Source: Fabrea salina
Lineage: Eukaryota > Ciliophora > Heterotrichea > Heterotrichida > Fabreidae
DNA: 64,000 nt
Reading direction: 5' to 3'
Assembly (NCBI GenBank): GCA_022984795.1
Contig: JALIHJ010000008.1
Location: forward strand, 269,451-333,450
Every line of letters begins with the position of its first letter. Position 1 is the stretch's first letter. The position numbers and the translations under genes are program-made. A model generated the notes under the pieces. It ran no database searches. It worked only from the letters and a program-made list of their open reading frames with translations, and was not told the origin of the DNA. This document shows, piece after piece, positions 1 through 8,413 of the stretch.

Positions 1-301
1 TTATTATTTGTTCTAGTATTGAGTCAGCAATTTCTTGTTGGTCTGACTCTGAAAGTCCAAGGGGTTCTCCTATTTTCTGAGCAAAGATGTAAGGAGACTT
101 CGTAGGCCTTGAAAGGTCCCAGTCGAACCGATCTCTAATTACTAGGTTGTGCCTGACCCTTACATTGAGCGTAATGGGGACTATCATGCGTTCTGTGTTG
201 AGTTTGTTATAGTTGGGTTGTTGGCGCGGGCACTTGATTGAAGACCTGAGTCTTTGTTTTTCAAGGGCATCTTCAAAGTAAACGTCGGGGTCTATAATCA
301 T
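1..301 (-). CDS. SMARCB1: SNF5/SMARCB1-like chromatin remodelling subunit, cut by the left window edge
   Basis: The minus strand reads open from an ATG at 301 to the edge, about 100 codons, with no stop. Residues near 40-100 contain VPITLNVRVRHNLVIRDRFDWDL followed by SPYIFAQKIG and ADSILEQI. This matches an SNF5 repeat: a hydrophobic strand pair, an aromatic-W-D/N turn, then the FA..L...LGL helices and a closing amphipathic helix. SNF5-family proteins are core subunits of SWI/SNF remodellers. The second repeat and C terminus lie outside the window. The start codon is only 7 bp from the CCDC103 start on the other strand. The family call is fairly secure; Snf5 versus Sfh1 type is not decided. 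Confidence 0.72.
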   Translation of the reverse strand, partial: MIIDPDVYFEDALEKQRLRSSIKCPRQQPNYNKLNTERMIVPITLNVRVRHNLVIRDRFDWDLSRPTKSPYIFAQKIGEPLGLSESDQQEIADSILEQII

Positions 302-308
302 TTATACA

Positions 309-890
309 ATGCAAAGTTCCAAACTCTTAGAAAGGGAAAACAAACTCAAAACTGCTTTGCAACAAGAAGAAACTAGAGAAAGAGTAAATGACTCTAAGTT
401 CAGAGCTGTAGCCCAAAAGATGGACTATGAAGGCTTCCGGCAAATGGTTCTGGGAGCTAACCTCAAGCCTTCCAAAGCAGGCGAAATCTGGAACATGGCT
501 GAAAAAACCAACACTGGGTTCCAAAACCCCCAAAGAAGCTTAGAAGTTAACTTCACTCCTTCAAAAACAAGGAACTGGATTTCTGAGTGGCGGGCTTGCA
601 AAACTGACTCTGAAAAGTTTAAGTGCTTGAAAGGTGTTGGCGACTACCTTAACAAAAGTTCTGACTTCGAAGTCTTTAGCGAGTGCTTAAGAGTTTTGCA
701 CGAAGGCAAAGTAAGCTGTAAGTTCGAAACAAACGACGAAGACATTCTGGAAATTCTAGAAATACTGTCAAATTACAAGGGCTTCAGCCAAGGCTTAAAG
801 CTTTTAAGCCGTGGCGAAAAGACCAAAGTCAGGGAACTGCTCAATGCGCTGGAGTGTGAGGAGTACCTGGTTAAGTTTGGTTTAATCTAA
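309..890 (+). CDS. CCDC103: CCDC103-like dynein arm assembly/attachment factor
   Basis: 193 residues. Residues 1-55 resemble the dynein attachment factor N-terminal domain (LLERENKLKTALQQEE, then FRAVAQKMDYEGFRQMVLGANLKP). The rest forms an RPAP3-C-like helical domain (residues 85-190: SEWRACKTDSEKFKCLKGVG ... LLNALECEEYLVKFG). This is the domain order of CCDC103 (DNAAF19), which is needed to assemble axonemal dynein arms. Length is close to the vertebrate protein. It is divergent from the SNF5-like gene with a 7-bp spacer and is followed 16 bp later by LRRC45, another ciliary gene. Confidence 0.8.
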   Translation: MQSSKLLERENKLKTALQQEETRERVNDSKFRAVAQKMDYEGFRQMVLGANLKPSKAGEIWNMAEKTNTGFQNPQRSLEVNFTPSKTRNWISEWRACKTDSEKFKCLKGVGDYLNKSSDFEVFSECLRVLHEGKVSCKFETNDEDILEILEILSNYKGFSQGLKLLSRGEKTKVRELLNALECEEYLVKFGLI

Positions 891-906
891 ATGGCTGTTA
901 TCTTTA

Positions 907-2799
907 ATGTCGTTCTACGGTGATCGCTCTCAAGAATACTACTCCGAAACTTACCCTAAGTCCTTATCCAATTTAGCACTGAGCAAACTAGAAACAAAAC
1001 TAGTGAGTCAAAGAGGCAGTTCTTCACTGCTTTTAGGGGACTCCTTCATAGGTGACGAAGGGTGCCAAATAGTGTCTCAGTTTGTAAGGGACAACCCTAC
1101 TTTCCAGCACTTAGAACTCAGAGGCAACAACATCAGTGGTTTAGGTTTACGTTACTTGAGCACTTGCTTGAGAGGTCCATGCTACATCAAAGGTTTGTCT
1201 TTGGAGTGGAACAACTTAGGAGACTCCTTGTCTAGTTTAGCTGACTCACTAGCTTACAACGAAAGCGTGAAGTTTCTGGACCTTAGAAACAACAGAATTG
1301 GGCCAGACGGAGCGTCCCACTTAGCTAGGATGTTAGAAACCAACTCAAGTGTTACGAAAATAGACCTTCGTTGGAACGAAATAGGAGCTAGAGGAGCTAG
1401 GGCTCTTATAGAAGTTTTGAAGAAACCCAATAAACTCGAGTCATTGGAACTCAGCGGAAACAAAGTCCCGGATGAGTTGCTTCAAGAAATCGAAACCTGT
1501 CTGAGACACTCTGAAAGAACCAACGGGTTCACTTCTCCGCCAAGAAAAGAGTCCCGGCAAACCTTTGAGTTCGAAGACATCCACTCTAAGTACGAAACCA
1601 TTGTGCTTACAAACGCCAGAAACGAAGCTAGAATTAACGAACTCGAAATGATGCTTGACCAAGAGTCCAGACGCATGCAGGACCTTAAAAACGACTTCCA
1701 AAAAGAACTTGAACACGAAAAGTCGCGCAGAGCCTACACAGAGGAAAGCTTTGTGATTTACAAAGAAGAAGTTTTGCAGAAAGAAGCCGAACTCACTCGC
1801 AGTGTCAAAGACCTTGAGTCGAAAGCATCTAAACTCAACCACGAAAAGTCCCAACTAGAGATTGAAACAGAAAACTTAAGGGACTTGCTGGACAAACACC
1901 AGCACTCAAACCAAGAAAAAACTAAACAGATGGAAGAAAAACTCAACTACTGGCAAAAGTCTTACAGGAACTTAGAAGACTCCTCACGTGCTAGTCTCGA
2001 AAAAACCAGAAAAGACCTTGAATACGAACTTGACGAACTCAACTCTGAGTACCAAAGCAGAATGCGTGGCGCAGAAGACACCATTAAGTCTTTAAGGAAG
2101 TCCAAAGAAAACTTAGAACTTGAAGCAAAAGAACTCAAACAACAAATTTCGAACTTAAAACTCCAGCACGAAGAAGAACTCCAAGAACTCGAAAGAGACC
2201 TTAGAGAAAAAGAAGGCACTCGCTACGAGAACGCTGTGAAACACTACGAAGACAAAATTAAAAACTACGAAGAAGAAAGAGAAAACTTAATCAGCCGCAA
2301 CAACCAAGTCCAAAAAGAAATGCTGCTTAACGACCAAAGAGCCAACGAAAACATTTCAGACCTAGAAAACTCAATTAACACTCTGCGGGAAGAAAAACTA
2401 GAGTTACAAAGACAACTCCAAAAGTTACACTCAAACATTGAGTCTTTGAAAAATGAAGTTTACATTACTAACTCTTCACTTGAACGCTCAAACGAAGAAA
2501 AAGAAGAACTCAACAACAACCTCCAAGAAACCAAACAAGTCCACATGAACCAACTCGAAAAAGTAAGTCTTAAGTAGCTCTGCCATGAGCACGCCTCCGA
2601 AAAACAACAACTCGAGCACACCATTGAAGTCCTCAACAAACAAAAAGCAGATCTCCAAGGCTTGCTCGAAAAGACCAAAAAGGAACGCGACCGAGCAGTC
2701 AAGGACTACGAACGCCTTGCCGAAGACCTCAAGCAAAGAGCCCACTCACTCATCCACGAAGTAGTGGCTTCTCACGTACGCCAGTTCCAAACGAAATAA
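907..2799 (+). CDS. LRRC45: LRRC45-like leucine-rich repeat and coiled-coil protein (one 15-nt intron)
   Basis: CDS join(907..2562,2578..2799), 625 residues. Residues about 40-205 are ribonuclease-inhibitor-type leucine-rich repeats (for example LELRGNNISGLGLRYL and IDLRWNEIGARGARALIEVL). From about 225 to the end it is an almost uninterrupted charged coiled coil. This order and length match LRRC45, a centrosome-linker and basal-body protein. The open frame stops at a TAG that is the last codon of a 15-nt GT...TAG intron; removing it continues the coiled coil to a TAA at 2797-2799. It follows CCDC103 on the same strand. Confidence 0.78.
2563..2577 (+). other. 15-nt intron in LRRC45
   Basis: GTAAGTCTTAAGTAG. 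It lies in phase 0 and ends in an in-frame TAG. Excision keeps a continuous coiled coil on both sides (NQLEK joined to LCHEHASE). Length and GTA...TAG ends match the 15-nt introns known from Stentor and Blepharisma. Confidence 0.88.
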
Positions 2800-2823
2800 T
2801 TCATAGTAATCCCATCCATAAAA

Positions 2824-3639
2824 ATGTTGTCTCGCCGTTCACTGCGGAGCTTCTCCACCTGGGGAGAGTACTACCCCAACCGAAACTTGTACGTAGCAGG
2901 AGGCCATAAATACAACACTCGCTACAAGGACTTTTGGCAACAACATCAGACCTACGGACGCGAAGCTAAGGAGCACACTTACACTCATACAGCCCAGGAC
3001 TACAAGATCCACCGTCCTTGGGACACCTTTAAGTTCTGGTTTCTGATCAACATCAAAGGCCAGTGGGACTTTTTCTCGTACCGTTATTTGAGAGCAATGG
3101 ACTTGTGCACGATGGCGCTTCTTCCTGCATCTGCTGCGACTTTTGCAGTGTTGGGGGCAGCAGTTTTTAAGCCTTTGTACGTTTACTCAGGAGTGTCTTT
3201 GGCAGCCTGTTACTACAGGTTGCGGGACAAGGTGTCTCACCCTGAGTTCGACGAGTTAGAAATCAAAGACTTTTTGTACGAAAACGAAACAGTGAAGAAG
3301 TACTTCCACGACCAAACTTCTTATGTGATTGACCAGCACCAAGAGTACGACAAGTTCAACATTGAAGACTACCCAGAGTACTCAGAGAGTGCACTAGCTA
3401 GGTTCTTCAACGTAGACTGCAACACTACAAGTGGGTACTTGAAGATGTGTGACGTGGAGACTGACGCCAGGATGACAGTGCACTTCAAAACCATGCCTTG
3501 GTCGGACGGCAAGTACAACTGCTCGCACCCCTTCATGTTCACTGACCTCTGGGCAGAAATCAACTGCAAAGGAGTCTACGAGAAAATAGTGTTCATCGAC
3601 CCCAAAAAGGTAAACAAGAAGATCTTTATAATTCTATAA
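2824..3639 (+). CDS. Putative mitochondrial membrane protein, ciliate type
   Basis: 271 residues. The N terminus (MLSRRSLRSFSTWGEYY) is Arg/Ser-rich without acids, like a mitochondrial presequence. A hydrophobic segment at about residues 95-125 (LCTMALLPASAATFAVLGAAVFKPLYVYSG) could be one or two membrane helices. The remainder is soluble and rich in Tyr, Asp and Cys. I do not recognise the family; tyrosine-rich single-helix proteins of this kind are common among ciliate-specific respiratory-chain subunits, which is only a suggestion. It starts 24 bp after LRRC45. Confidence 0.6.
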   Translation: MLSRRSLRSFSTWGEYYPNRNLYVAGGHKYNTRYKDFWQQHQTYGREAKEHTYTHTAQDYKIHRPWDTFKFWFLINIKGQWDFFSYRYLRAMDLCTMALLPASAATFAVLGAAVFKPLYVYSGVSLAACYYRLRDKVSHPEFDELEIKDFLYENETVKKYFHDQTSYVIDQHQEYDKFNIEDYPEYSESALARFFNVDCNTTSGYLKMCDVETDARMTVHFKTMPWSDGKYNCSHPFMFTDLWAEINCKGVYEKIVFIDPKKVNKKIFIIL

Positions 3640-3667
3640 GTAAGGGGTTAATTCTTGATTTAAATAA

Positions 3668-4504
3668 ATGAATTTGGAAGAGTTCAGAGGAAAAGGAAAA
3701 CTCACTTCGAAGTGGAAAGCTGCTGACATGCAAAAACACCGGCAGAACCTCAAAAGAGCTAGGAGCTTAATAGACAACAAACCCCCCAAACAGTACTCCC
3801 ACATCAGAAACAACTGCAAGAAGTCTCGGATCCAAGAAGAAAGACACACTGAAATCGAAAGGGAAAACAGAATACTCCTAGAAAAAATCAGAGGCATCAT
3901 GACTTCTAAGGCCACTAACAGCATTGTGTGCAATAGAAAAAGCCTTAACAAACAAGTAAGACTCAAACGACTCAAAGAAATATCTGAAGAAAACCAAAAA
4001 ATGCTAAAACGTCTTAAGGAAAAAAAATCCGGGTTCAGGTTCGAACAACTAGAAAACGAACAACTCAGAATCGAAACCAGAAACTCCTCTTTCAGTCGAA
4101 TTTCTAACAAAAGAGGAACTACCACTCCTGTAAAAAGCAGAGGCTTGATGAGTTCTTACTCCAAAAACACCACCAGCCGCATACCCAAAAGAACCACTCC
4201 ACTCACCAGCGTTGCCGAGAAAACGCTGGTTTTTTCGGACTTTTTGAAAATTGATAACTGTAACTACTTGGTTGAAATGAAAAAAAGCAAAAGGTTTTTG
4301 GAAATATTTGTGAAAGGCGAAAGCAAAGTTTTCAAACTGAACATTCCTAATGGGTTCATGTACGGACTGATAGAAGAAGGAGACTACTACTCTTTAAGCA
4401 GGATGCTCACTATCAGGGGAAACGACTTAGTGATCCTTGACGAAGAAACCACCAATATGATAGAAAGTCGCTTGCCCCCCCTTAAATCCACCACTCCTAC
4501 TTAA
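3668..4504 (+). CDS. CFAP97-family protein (Hemingway/KIAA1430 type)
   Basis: 278 residues. The CFAP97 signature appears in two blocks: IERENRILLEKIRGIM at about residues 65-80, and KSLNKQVRLKRLKEISEENQ then MLKRL at about 92-118. CFAP97 proteins act in motile cilia and axoneme formation. The C-terminal half has an additional beta-rich stretch (YLVEMKKSKRFLEIFVKGESK). A second, longer CFAP97-like gene is at 53466-54581 on the minus strand, so two divergent paralogues sit on this chromosome. Family call is good; the function of the C-terminal half is unknown. Confidence 0.75.
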   Translation: MNLEEFRGKGKLTSKWKAADMQKHRQNLKRARSLIDNKPPKQYSHIRNNCKKSRIQEERHTEIERENRILLEKIRGIMTSKATNSIVCNRKSLNKQVRLKRLKEISEENQKMLKRLKEKKSGFRFEQLENEQLRIETRNSSFSRISNKRGTTTPVKSRGLMSSYSKNTTSRIPKRTTPLTSVAEKTLVFSDFLKIDNCNYLVEMKKSKRFLEIFVKGESKVFKLNIPNGFMYGLIEEGDYYSLSRMLTIRGNDLVILDEETTNMIESRLPPLKSTTPT

Positions 4505-4548
4505 GTGTAATAATTATTCAGTTACAATTAAATGTTATTTGGAAGGTG

Positions 4549-4962
4549 TTAGTTTATTTTAATTTTTTGTGTTTTGTGCTTCTTCTCGTGCTTTTTCAGG
4601 ATGTACTTGTTGTAAAGCACTTTGTCGCAGTATTGACATTTAACTCTAGTAGCTTTTTCGTGGACTTGTTTTTTGTGGAAGTTCAGAGCGTGGTTGTACT
4701 TGAACCCTTTGTTGCATATGCTACATACAAAGCTTCTTTTTTCAGCACAGTGGACCTTTCCTATGTGTTGCTGGAGGCCCTGGTGATTTTTGAACCCGAT
4801 TCCGCACACTGGGCACAGTGCTTCTTGGCTAGCTCCAGTGTTCATAGGTAGTTGCGTAGCCCCGCACTGGTTTCTATAAAAATTGAGTAGGCAAAAGTTG
4901 TACATGGCCAGGTAGGGAGCTTGTCCCATATTCAGCTCTGGGCTTTCTGATGGCGAAAACAT
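4549..4962 (-). CDS. Three-finger C2H2 zinc-finger protein
   Basis: 137 residues. Three C2H2 fingers occupy about residues 50-130: CPVCGIGFKNHQGLQQHIGKVH, CSICNKGFKYNHALNFHKKQVH and CQYCDKVLYNKYILKKHEKKH. Each has the C-x2-C-x12-H-x3/4-H spacing and the central F and L. The first 48 residues are uncharged and low in structure. Likely a nucleic-acid-binding protein, perhaps a small transcription factor; no closer orthologue is recognised. It is convergent with the CFAP97-like gene. Confidence 0.8.
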   Translation of the reverse strand: MFSPSESPELNMGQAPYLAMYNFCLLNFYRNQCGATQLPMNTGASQEALCPVCGIGFKNHQGLQQHIGKVHCAEKRSFVCSICNKGFKYNHALNFHKKQVHEKATRVKCQYCDKVLYNKYILKKHEKKHKTQKIKIN

Positions 4963-5019
4963 TTATGGATTATAAAACCAATATTCCTTCAAAATTTGTG
5001 TGAACAGGATAATTAAGAC

Positions 5020-5580
5020 CTAACTTAATTCTTGGAAGTTGATGAGCAGGGGCTTTTGTGGGAGTTCTGAGTTCTGGTAAACTTCGTAGTGGTAGTTAAG
5101 ACTTTCTTCAGAAAAAATTTCAGACTCAAATTGCTTATAAAATCCAGGAACCAACTCTTCTTCTCCACTGGGAAAGAAAACGTCGCACTCAAAGTCAGAG
5201 TGAATTCTGGTGAGGTACACCTGTCCGCAGTCACTCACACAGGGAGGACTCAGTGCTTCCTTGTATAAGGAGTAGCCTCCTATTATAAAAGGAGTTCCAA
5301 CAGAATTACTTAGTGCTTCCCTTAAACTTCTGCAGACTTGGAAGCCTTCAGTCTGTTCTAGAGTAGAAGACACTACAATGTTTTTGCGGTTAGGCAGAGG
5401 CCTTTTGGGAAGCGAAAACCAAGTGTTTTTTCCCATAATTAGGGTGTTTTGCTGAGTACCTGCACTGGTGACTTTCCTAAAGTAAGCCAGCTCTTTAGGA
5501 AGCTTCCAGGGCAAAGTGCCTTCTTTGCCTATTCCTAAGTTCTTGCTGATTGCAGCTACCAGTACAAAAGTCTCTGACAT
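5020..5580 (-). CDS. DHFR: Dihydrofolate reductase, stand-alone
   Basis: 186 residues. It has the DHFR core: VAAISKNLGIGKEGTLPWKLPKEL (active-site W and the acid-containing helix), LIMGKNTWFSLPKRPLPNRKNIVVS (NADPH binding, P-N-R-K-N), FIIGGYSLYKEAL (GG loop) and YLTRI. It reduces dihydrofolate to tetrahydrofolate with NADPH. In many ciliates and apicomplexans DHFR is fused to thymidylate synthase; here the frame ends after the DHFR domain and the next gene follows at once, so no synthase domain is attached. It lies 11 bp downstream of the GTPase gene on the same strand. Confidence 0.92.
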   Translation of the reverse strand: MSETFVLVAAISKNLGIGKEGTLPWKLPKELAYFRKVTSAGTQQNTLIMGKNTWFSLPKRPLPNRKNIVVSSTLEQTEGFQVCRSLREALSNSVGTPFIIGGYSLYKEALSPPCVSDCGQVYLTRIHSDFECDVFFPSGEEELVPGFYKQFESEIFSEESLNYHYEVYQNSELPQKPLLINFQELS

Positions 5581-5591
5581 TATTACATAAC

Positions 5592-6335
5592 TTAAAGGTA
5601 AGTAATTAGTTTTCCTAGTAACTCTGGAGGCAACTTCACAAGACTTGACTCGACTTGCTTCTTTTTCTTCATCAAGCTAGGAACTGCTTCGCATAAGTTA
5701 AACCAAGAAAAGTCAGAGGTGCTTTCAGGTCCCGGAGACAAGTTATGGTAGAGAAACAAAACTCCTTTAACTCTTTCCCAAACTAAGGACTCCATACCTA
5801 TTCCCAACTCCAAAGCCCTGAAAAAAACCTTTTCCACGTTTTGACCTGTTTTAGAAGAAGTTTCGAAGTACTCTATTTTGTAGTCTTTTTGGGAAATAAA
5901 GACTTCAGCTATGCTGTCTTCGTCTACTGCTTTGATTTCTGAGTCAGCTTTAGTGCCAATGAGCAGCACGTGATCGTTTCTATACCCGTTTTCCTTCAAC
6001 AACTCAAACTTCTTTTCCAGGTCTAAGTAAGAGTCCAAACTAGTTAGGTCCAGCACTACAGCTGCAATGTCTGAGTTCTTGATAGTTTTGAGTCTGCAGT
6101 CCATGTGCAAATCCGAGTCAGTAAGTGAGTCCATCACCATCAGTTGGCAACTAACTCCTTGATAGTTGTAGTCAAAAGACTTAAGGTCACACCCTACTGT
6201 AGAAACGTACTCTTCTGAAAACTCGTTTGACTCGTACCTTTTCAACAAGGCACTCTTCCCTACAGTGTTTCTTCCAATCAACAAAAACTTGCTTCTTAGT
6301 GCAGTTTGGGACTGGGTGCTTTTAGAGTTTCCCAT
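5592..6335 (-). CDS. Divergent Ras/Rab-like small GTPase with a C-terminal extension
   Basis: 247 residues. P-loop GRNTVGKS at about residues 22-29, base-specificity motif GTKAD near 127-131 and ETSSKTG near 158 place it in the Ras superfamily. The switch II motif is changed: where Rabs have DTAGQE it reads DSLTDSD, so the catalytic Gln is absent and GTP hydrolysis may be slow. No C-terminal cysteines are seen; instead the N terminus MGNSKS fits an N-myristoylation site. A tail of about 65 residues ending LPPELLGKLITYL follows the G domain. Subfamily uncertain. Confidence 0.75.
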   Translation of the reverse strand: MGNSKSTQSQTALRSKFLLIGRNTVGKSALLKRYESNEFSEEYVSTVGCDLKSFDYNYQGVSCQLMVMDSLTDSDLHMDCRLKTIKNSDIAAVVLDLTSLDSYLDLEKKFELLKENGYRNDHVLLIGTKADSEIKAVDEDSIAEVFISQKDYKIEYFETSSKTGQNVEKVFFRALELGIGMESLVWERVKGVLFLYHNLSPGPESTSDFSWFNLCEAVPSLMKKKKQVESSLVKLPPELLGKLITYL

Positions 6336-6370
6336 ATTTAGCCTAAATATAAATTGAGTCTTATAATAAA

Positions 6371-7384
6371 ATGTTGGTGTTACGTCGGCCAGTTTTGCGT
6401 AGAGCTATCATCAGAGGAGCCCATAGCGACGACGATATTTTGTTTTCAAACGACCGAATCGAAAGTAAGCACAAACCCAAGTCAAATTCTCCTTTTCGTG
6501 TGGCACTCAGAGCTCTTTATAAGATAAGTTTGTACGGAGCTAGTTGTTTGTTTGCTTATACTTACTATGTTTACAGAAACAACGAAAAACCCTTAGAAGA
6601 CTCTTTGGTCTTCCAACCCATGCTCAGTGCTGTGAAAGCCACAGACGACAAGATCGTGGACATTTATAAAATCTTCGTAGACCCCCCTGTAGACAAACTC
6701 CTCCCTGACATGCCTCGCCCTCCCCCTGGATACCCTGTTCCCAAAACTTTAGTTCTGGACTTAAAAGGCACTATCCTTTCCACTGAGTACGTCTTCGGAA
6801 AGGGCTTTGAAGTCATGAAGCGTCCAGGACTGACTGAGTTCCTCAACAAAATGTCCCAAATGTACGAAGTAGTCATTTTCAGCGACGAAGACCCCCAATT
6901 CACTTACCAACTTTCAGAGAGTCTCGACCCCAAGCACAGGATATTTTCTGGACGCTTTGGAAGGGAGTGTCTCTGCTACAGAAACGGAGAGTTCATCAAG
7001 GACCTTAGTTACTTGAACCGCGACATGAGGAACGTCATTATTATTGAGAAGAATCCAGCCAAAGTCAAGTACCAACCGGACAACGCTATAATCCTGCCTG
7101 AGTACAAAGGAGACACTGAAGACAAAGCACTCCAAGAACTTATTCCTTTCTTAGAGCACGTTGCAAAAGACCGAGTTTCTGACGTAAGGAAAGAAATCGA
7201 CAAGTACGGCCACTCTGAAACTGGAAAGAACTACTTGAAAAAACTAGAACTAATTCGCAGCCAAATAGTAGCCCGCAACCAAAGAGGCATGTCTGGGTTC
7301 TTCAACAAAATGAAAAAGCAAAAAGAAACTGAAGACGTGGAACCCCTCAAAGAAGGAACTCCTAAACCTCCTGGCTATAAGTAA
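6371..7384 (+). CDS. TIM50: TIM50, mitochondrial inner-membrane translocase subunit
   Basis: 337 residues. The N terminus is a basic presequence-like stretch (MLVLRRPVLRRAIIRGAHS), then a single helix near residues 53-68 (ISLYGASCLFAYTYYVY). The NLI/FCP1-like domain follows: PPPGYPVPKTLVLDLKGT, KRPGLTEFLNKMS, EVVIFSDEDPQFTYQL, RDMRNVIIIEKNPAKVKYQPDNAI. TIM50 is the presequence receptor of the TIM23 complex. The phosphatase motif DxDx(T/V) is DLKGT, lacking the second Asp, so phosphatase activity is not expected. Divergent from the GTPase gene with a 35-bp spacer. Confidence 0.9.
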   Translation: MLVLRRPVLRRAIIRGAHSDDDILFSNDRIESKHKPKSNSPFRVALRALYKISLYGASCLFAYTYYVYRNNEKPLEDSLVFQPMLSAVKATDDKIVDIYKIFVDPPVDKLLPDMPRPPPGYPVPKTLVLDLKGTILSTEYVFGKGFEVMKRPGLTEFLNKMSQMYEVVIFSDEDPQFTYQLSESLDPKHRIFSGRFGRECLCYRNGEFIKDLSYLNRDMRNVIIIEKNPAKVKYQPDNAIILPEYKGDTEDKALQELIPFLEHVAKDRVSDVRKEIDKYGHSETGKNYLKKLELIRSQIVARNQRGMSGFFNKMKKQKETEDVEPLKEGTPKPPGYK

Positions 7385-7402
7385 CTCATTGCACTTACTA
7401 AG

Positions 7403-8299
7403 TTAATATTCAGTGTCGCTGCCAGCCTGTGTGCTCAAAGAAACTTCACTCTCAGTTCTCTGTTTGTTACACAGAAACCTGTGGCTCAGCAACTCCTGTG
7501 CACTGGCTCTGTTGTAGGGTTGGACTTGCAAACAACACTCCAAAAAGTTTTGGCACTCAGAAGATATTCCTTTAGGGAACTCAGGAGGAACTTGCACAAG
7601 TGCAACTGATTCCACTGCGTCTTTAACAGAGGCCAGTTCTTTAAAAAAAGGCGGAAAACCAGAAAGCATCTCAATAACTGTGCACCCTAAAGACCAAATG
7701 TCAGAACTCGAACTGTACAACTGACTCGCTGCAACTTCAGGTGCCATCCAATAAGGCGTTCCTACTAAACTTTTATTTACAGTTTCTGTTCCGTGCTTGC
7801 AGCTATCTAGGTCTCCTAACTTCAAAGTGCCGTTTTTCTCTAGAAGAAGGTTAGAGCACTTAATGTCTCTGTGAACTATTTTGTGACTGTGCAGAAAAGC
7901 TATTGCTTGGGTTAGTTGTGAAGTGTACTTTTTCACAACAGCTTCTTGCAACTTGCCAAAGCTGTCTATGAGTTTGCGGACAGAGCCGCATGAGGCGTAC
8001 TCTGAGATTATGTATATTCTGTTCATTTGGTGGTCAACTTCAATAGCTAGGTACTTTTGAATGTACTTGTGTTTGAGCTTCTTTATAAACTCTATCTTCC
8101 TTTTGAGTTTAAAAAGGTCAACCGAGCCATTCTTTAAAGGACTCCTCACAGAAATTTCTTTTACAGCGTGGAGTTCGCCTGTGTCCAGGTTTAAACACTC
8201 ATAAACATTTCCGTAAGCACCGCCTCCTATAACTACTCCTTTTTTCCACCTTAGCAAGCACTCATCTCCCTTGGAGTCAGACTGCTTCTCCGAAATCAT
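7403..8299 (-). CDS. STE/MAPKKK-like Ser/Thr protein kinase with a DLD motif
   Basis: 298 residues, essentially a bare kinase domain: Gly loop IGGGAYGNV (24-32), VAIK-type lysine in HAVKEI (K47), HRDIKCSN (143-150), GTPYWMAPE activation-segment end and DIWSLGCTVIEML. GTPYWMAPEV and the compact form are typical of MEKK/NPK1-like STE kinases. The Mg-binding DFG is DLD (163-165): the Asp is kept, Phe is Leu and Gly is Asp. No regulatory domain is present apart from a short Ser-rich tail. Convergent with TIM50, 18 bp between stops. Confidence 0.88.
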   Translation of the reverse strand: MISEKQSDSKGDECLLRWKKGVVIGGGAYGNVYECLNLDTGELHAVKEISVRSPLKNGSVDLFKLKRKIEFIKKLKHKYIQKYLAIEVDHQMNRIYIISEYASCGSVRKLIDSFGKLQEAVVKKYTSQLTQAIAFLHSHKIVHRDIKCSNLLLEKNGTLKLGDLDSCKHGTETVNKSLVGTPYWMAPEVAASQLYSSSSDIWSLGCTVIEMLSGFPPFFKELASVKDAVESVALVQVPPEFPKGISSECQNFLECCLQVQPYNRASAQELLSHRFLCNKQRTESEVSLSTQAGSDTEY

Positions 8300-8413
8300 G
8301 GAAATTGTGTATATTCAGACTAATCTTTTAGTTTATTTACAAACATGAATGAACAGAATCCAGTTTGTAGTACTAAAAATTTTTTTCTGATAAAACTATT
8401 AAATAAGCCATTC

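Noticed and set aside
1441-1854. Open frame on the minus strand inside LRRC45
   Set aside because: Antisense shadow of a coiled-coil coding region, without a start context or known domain.
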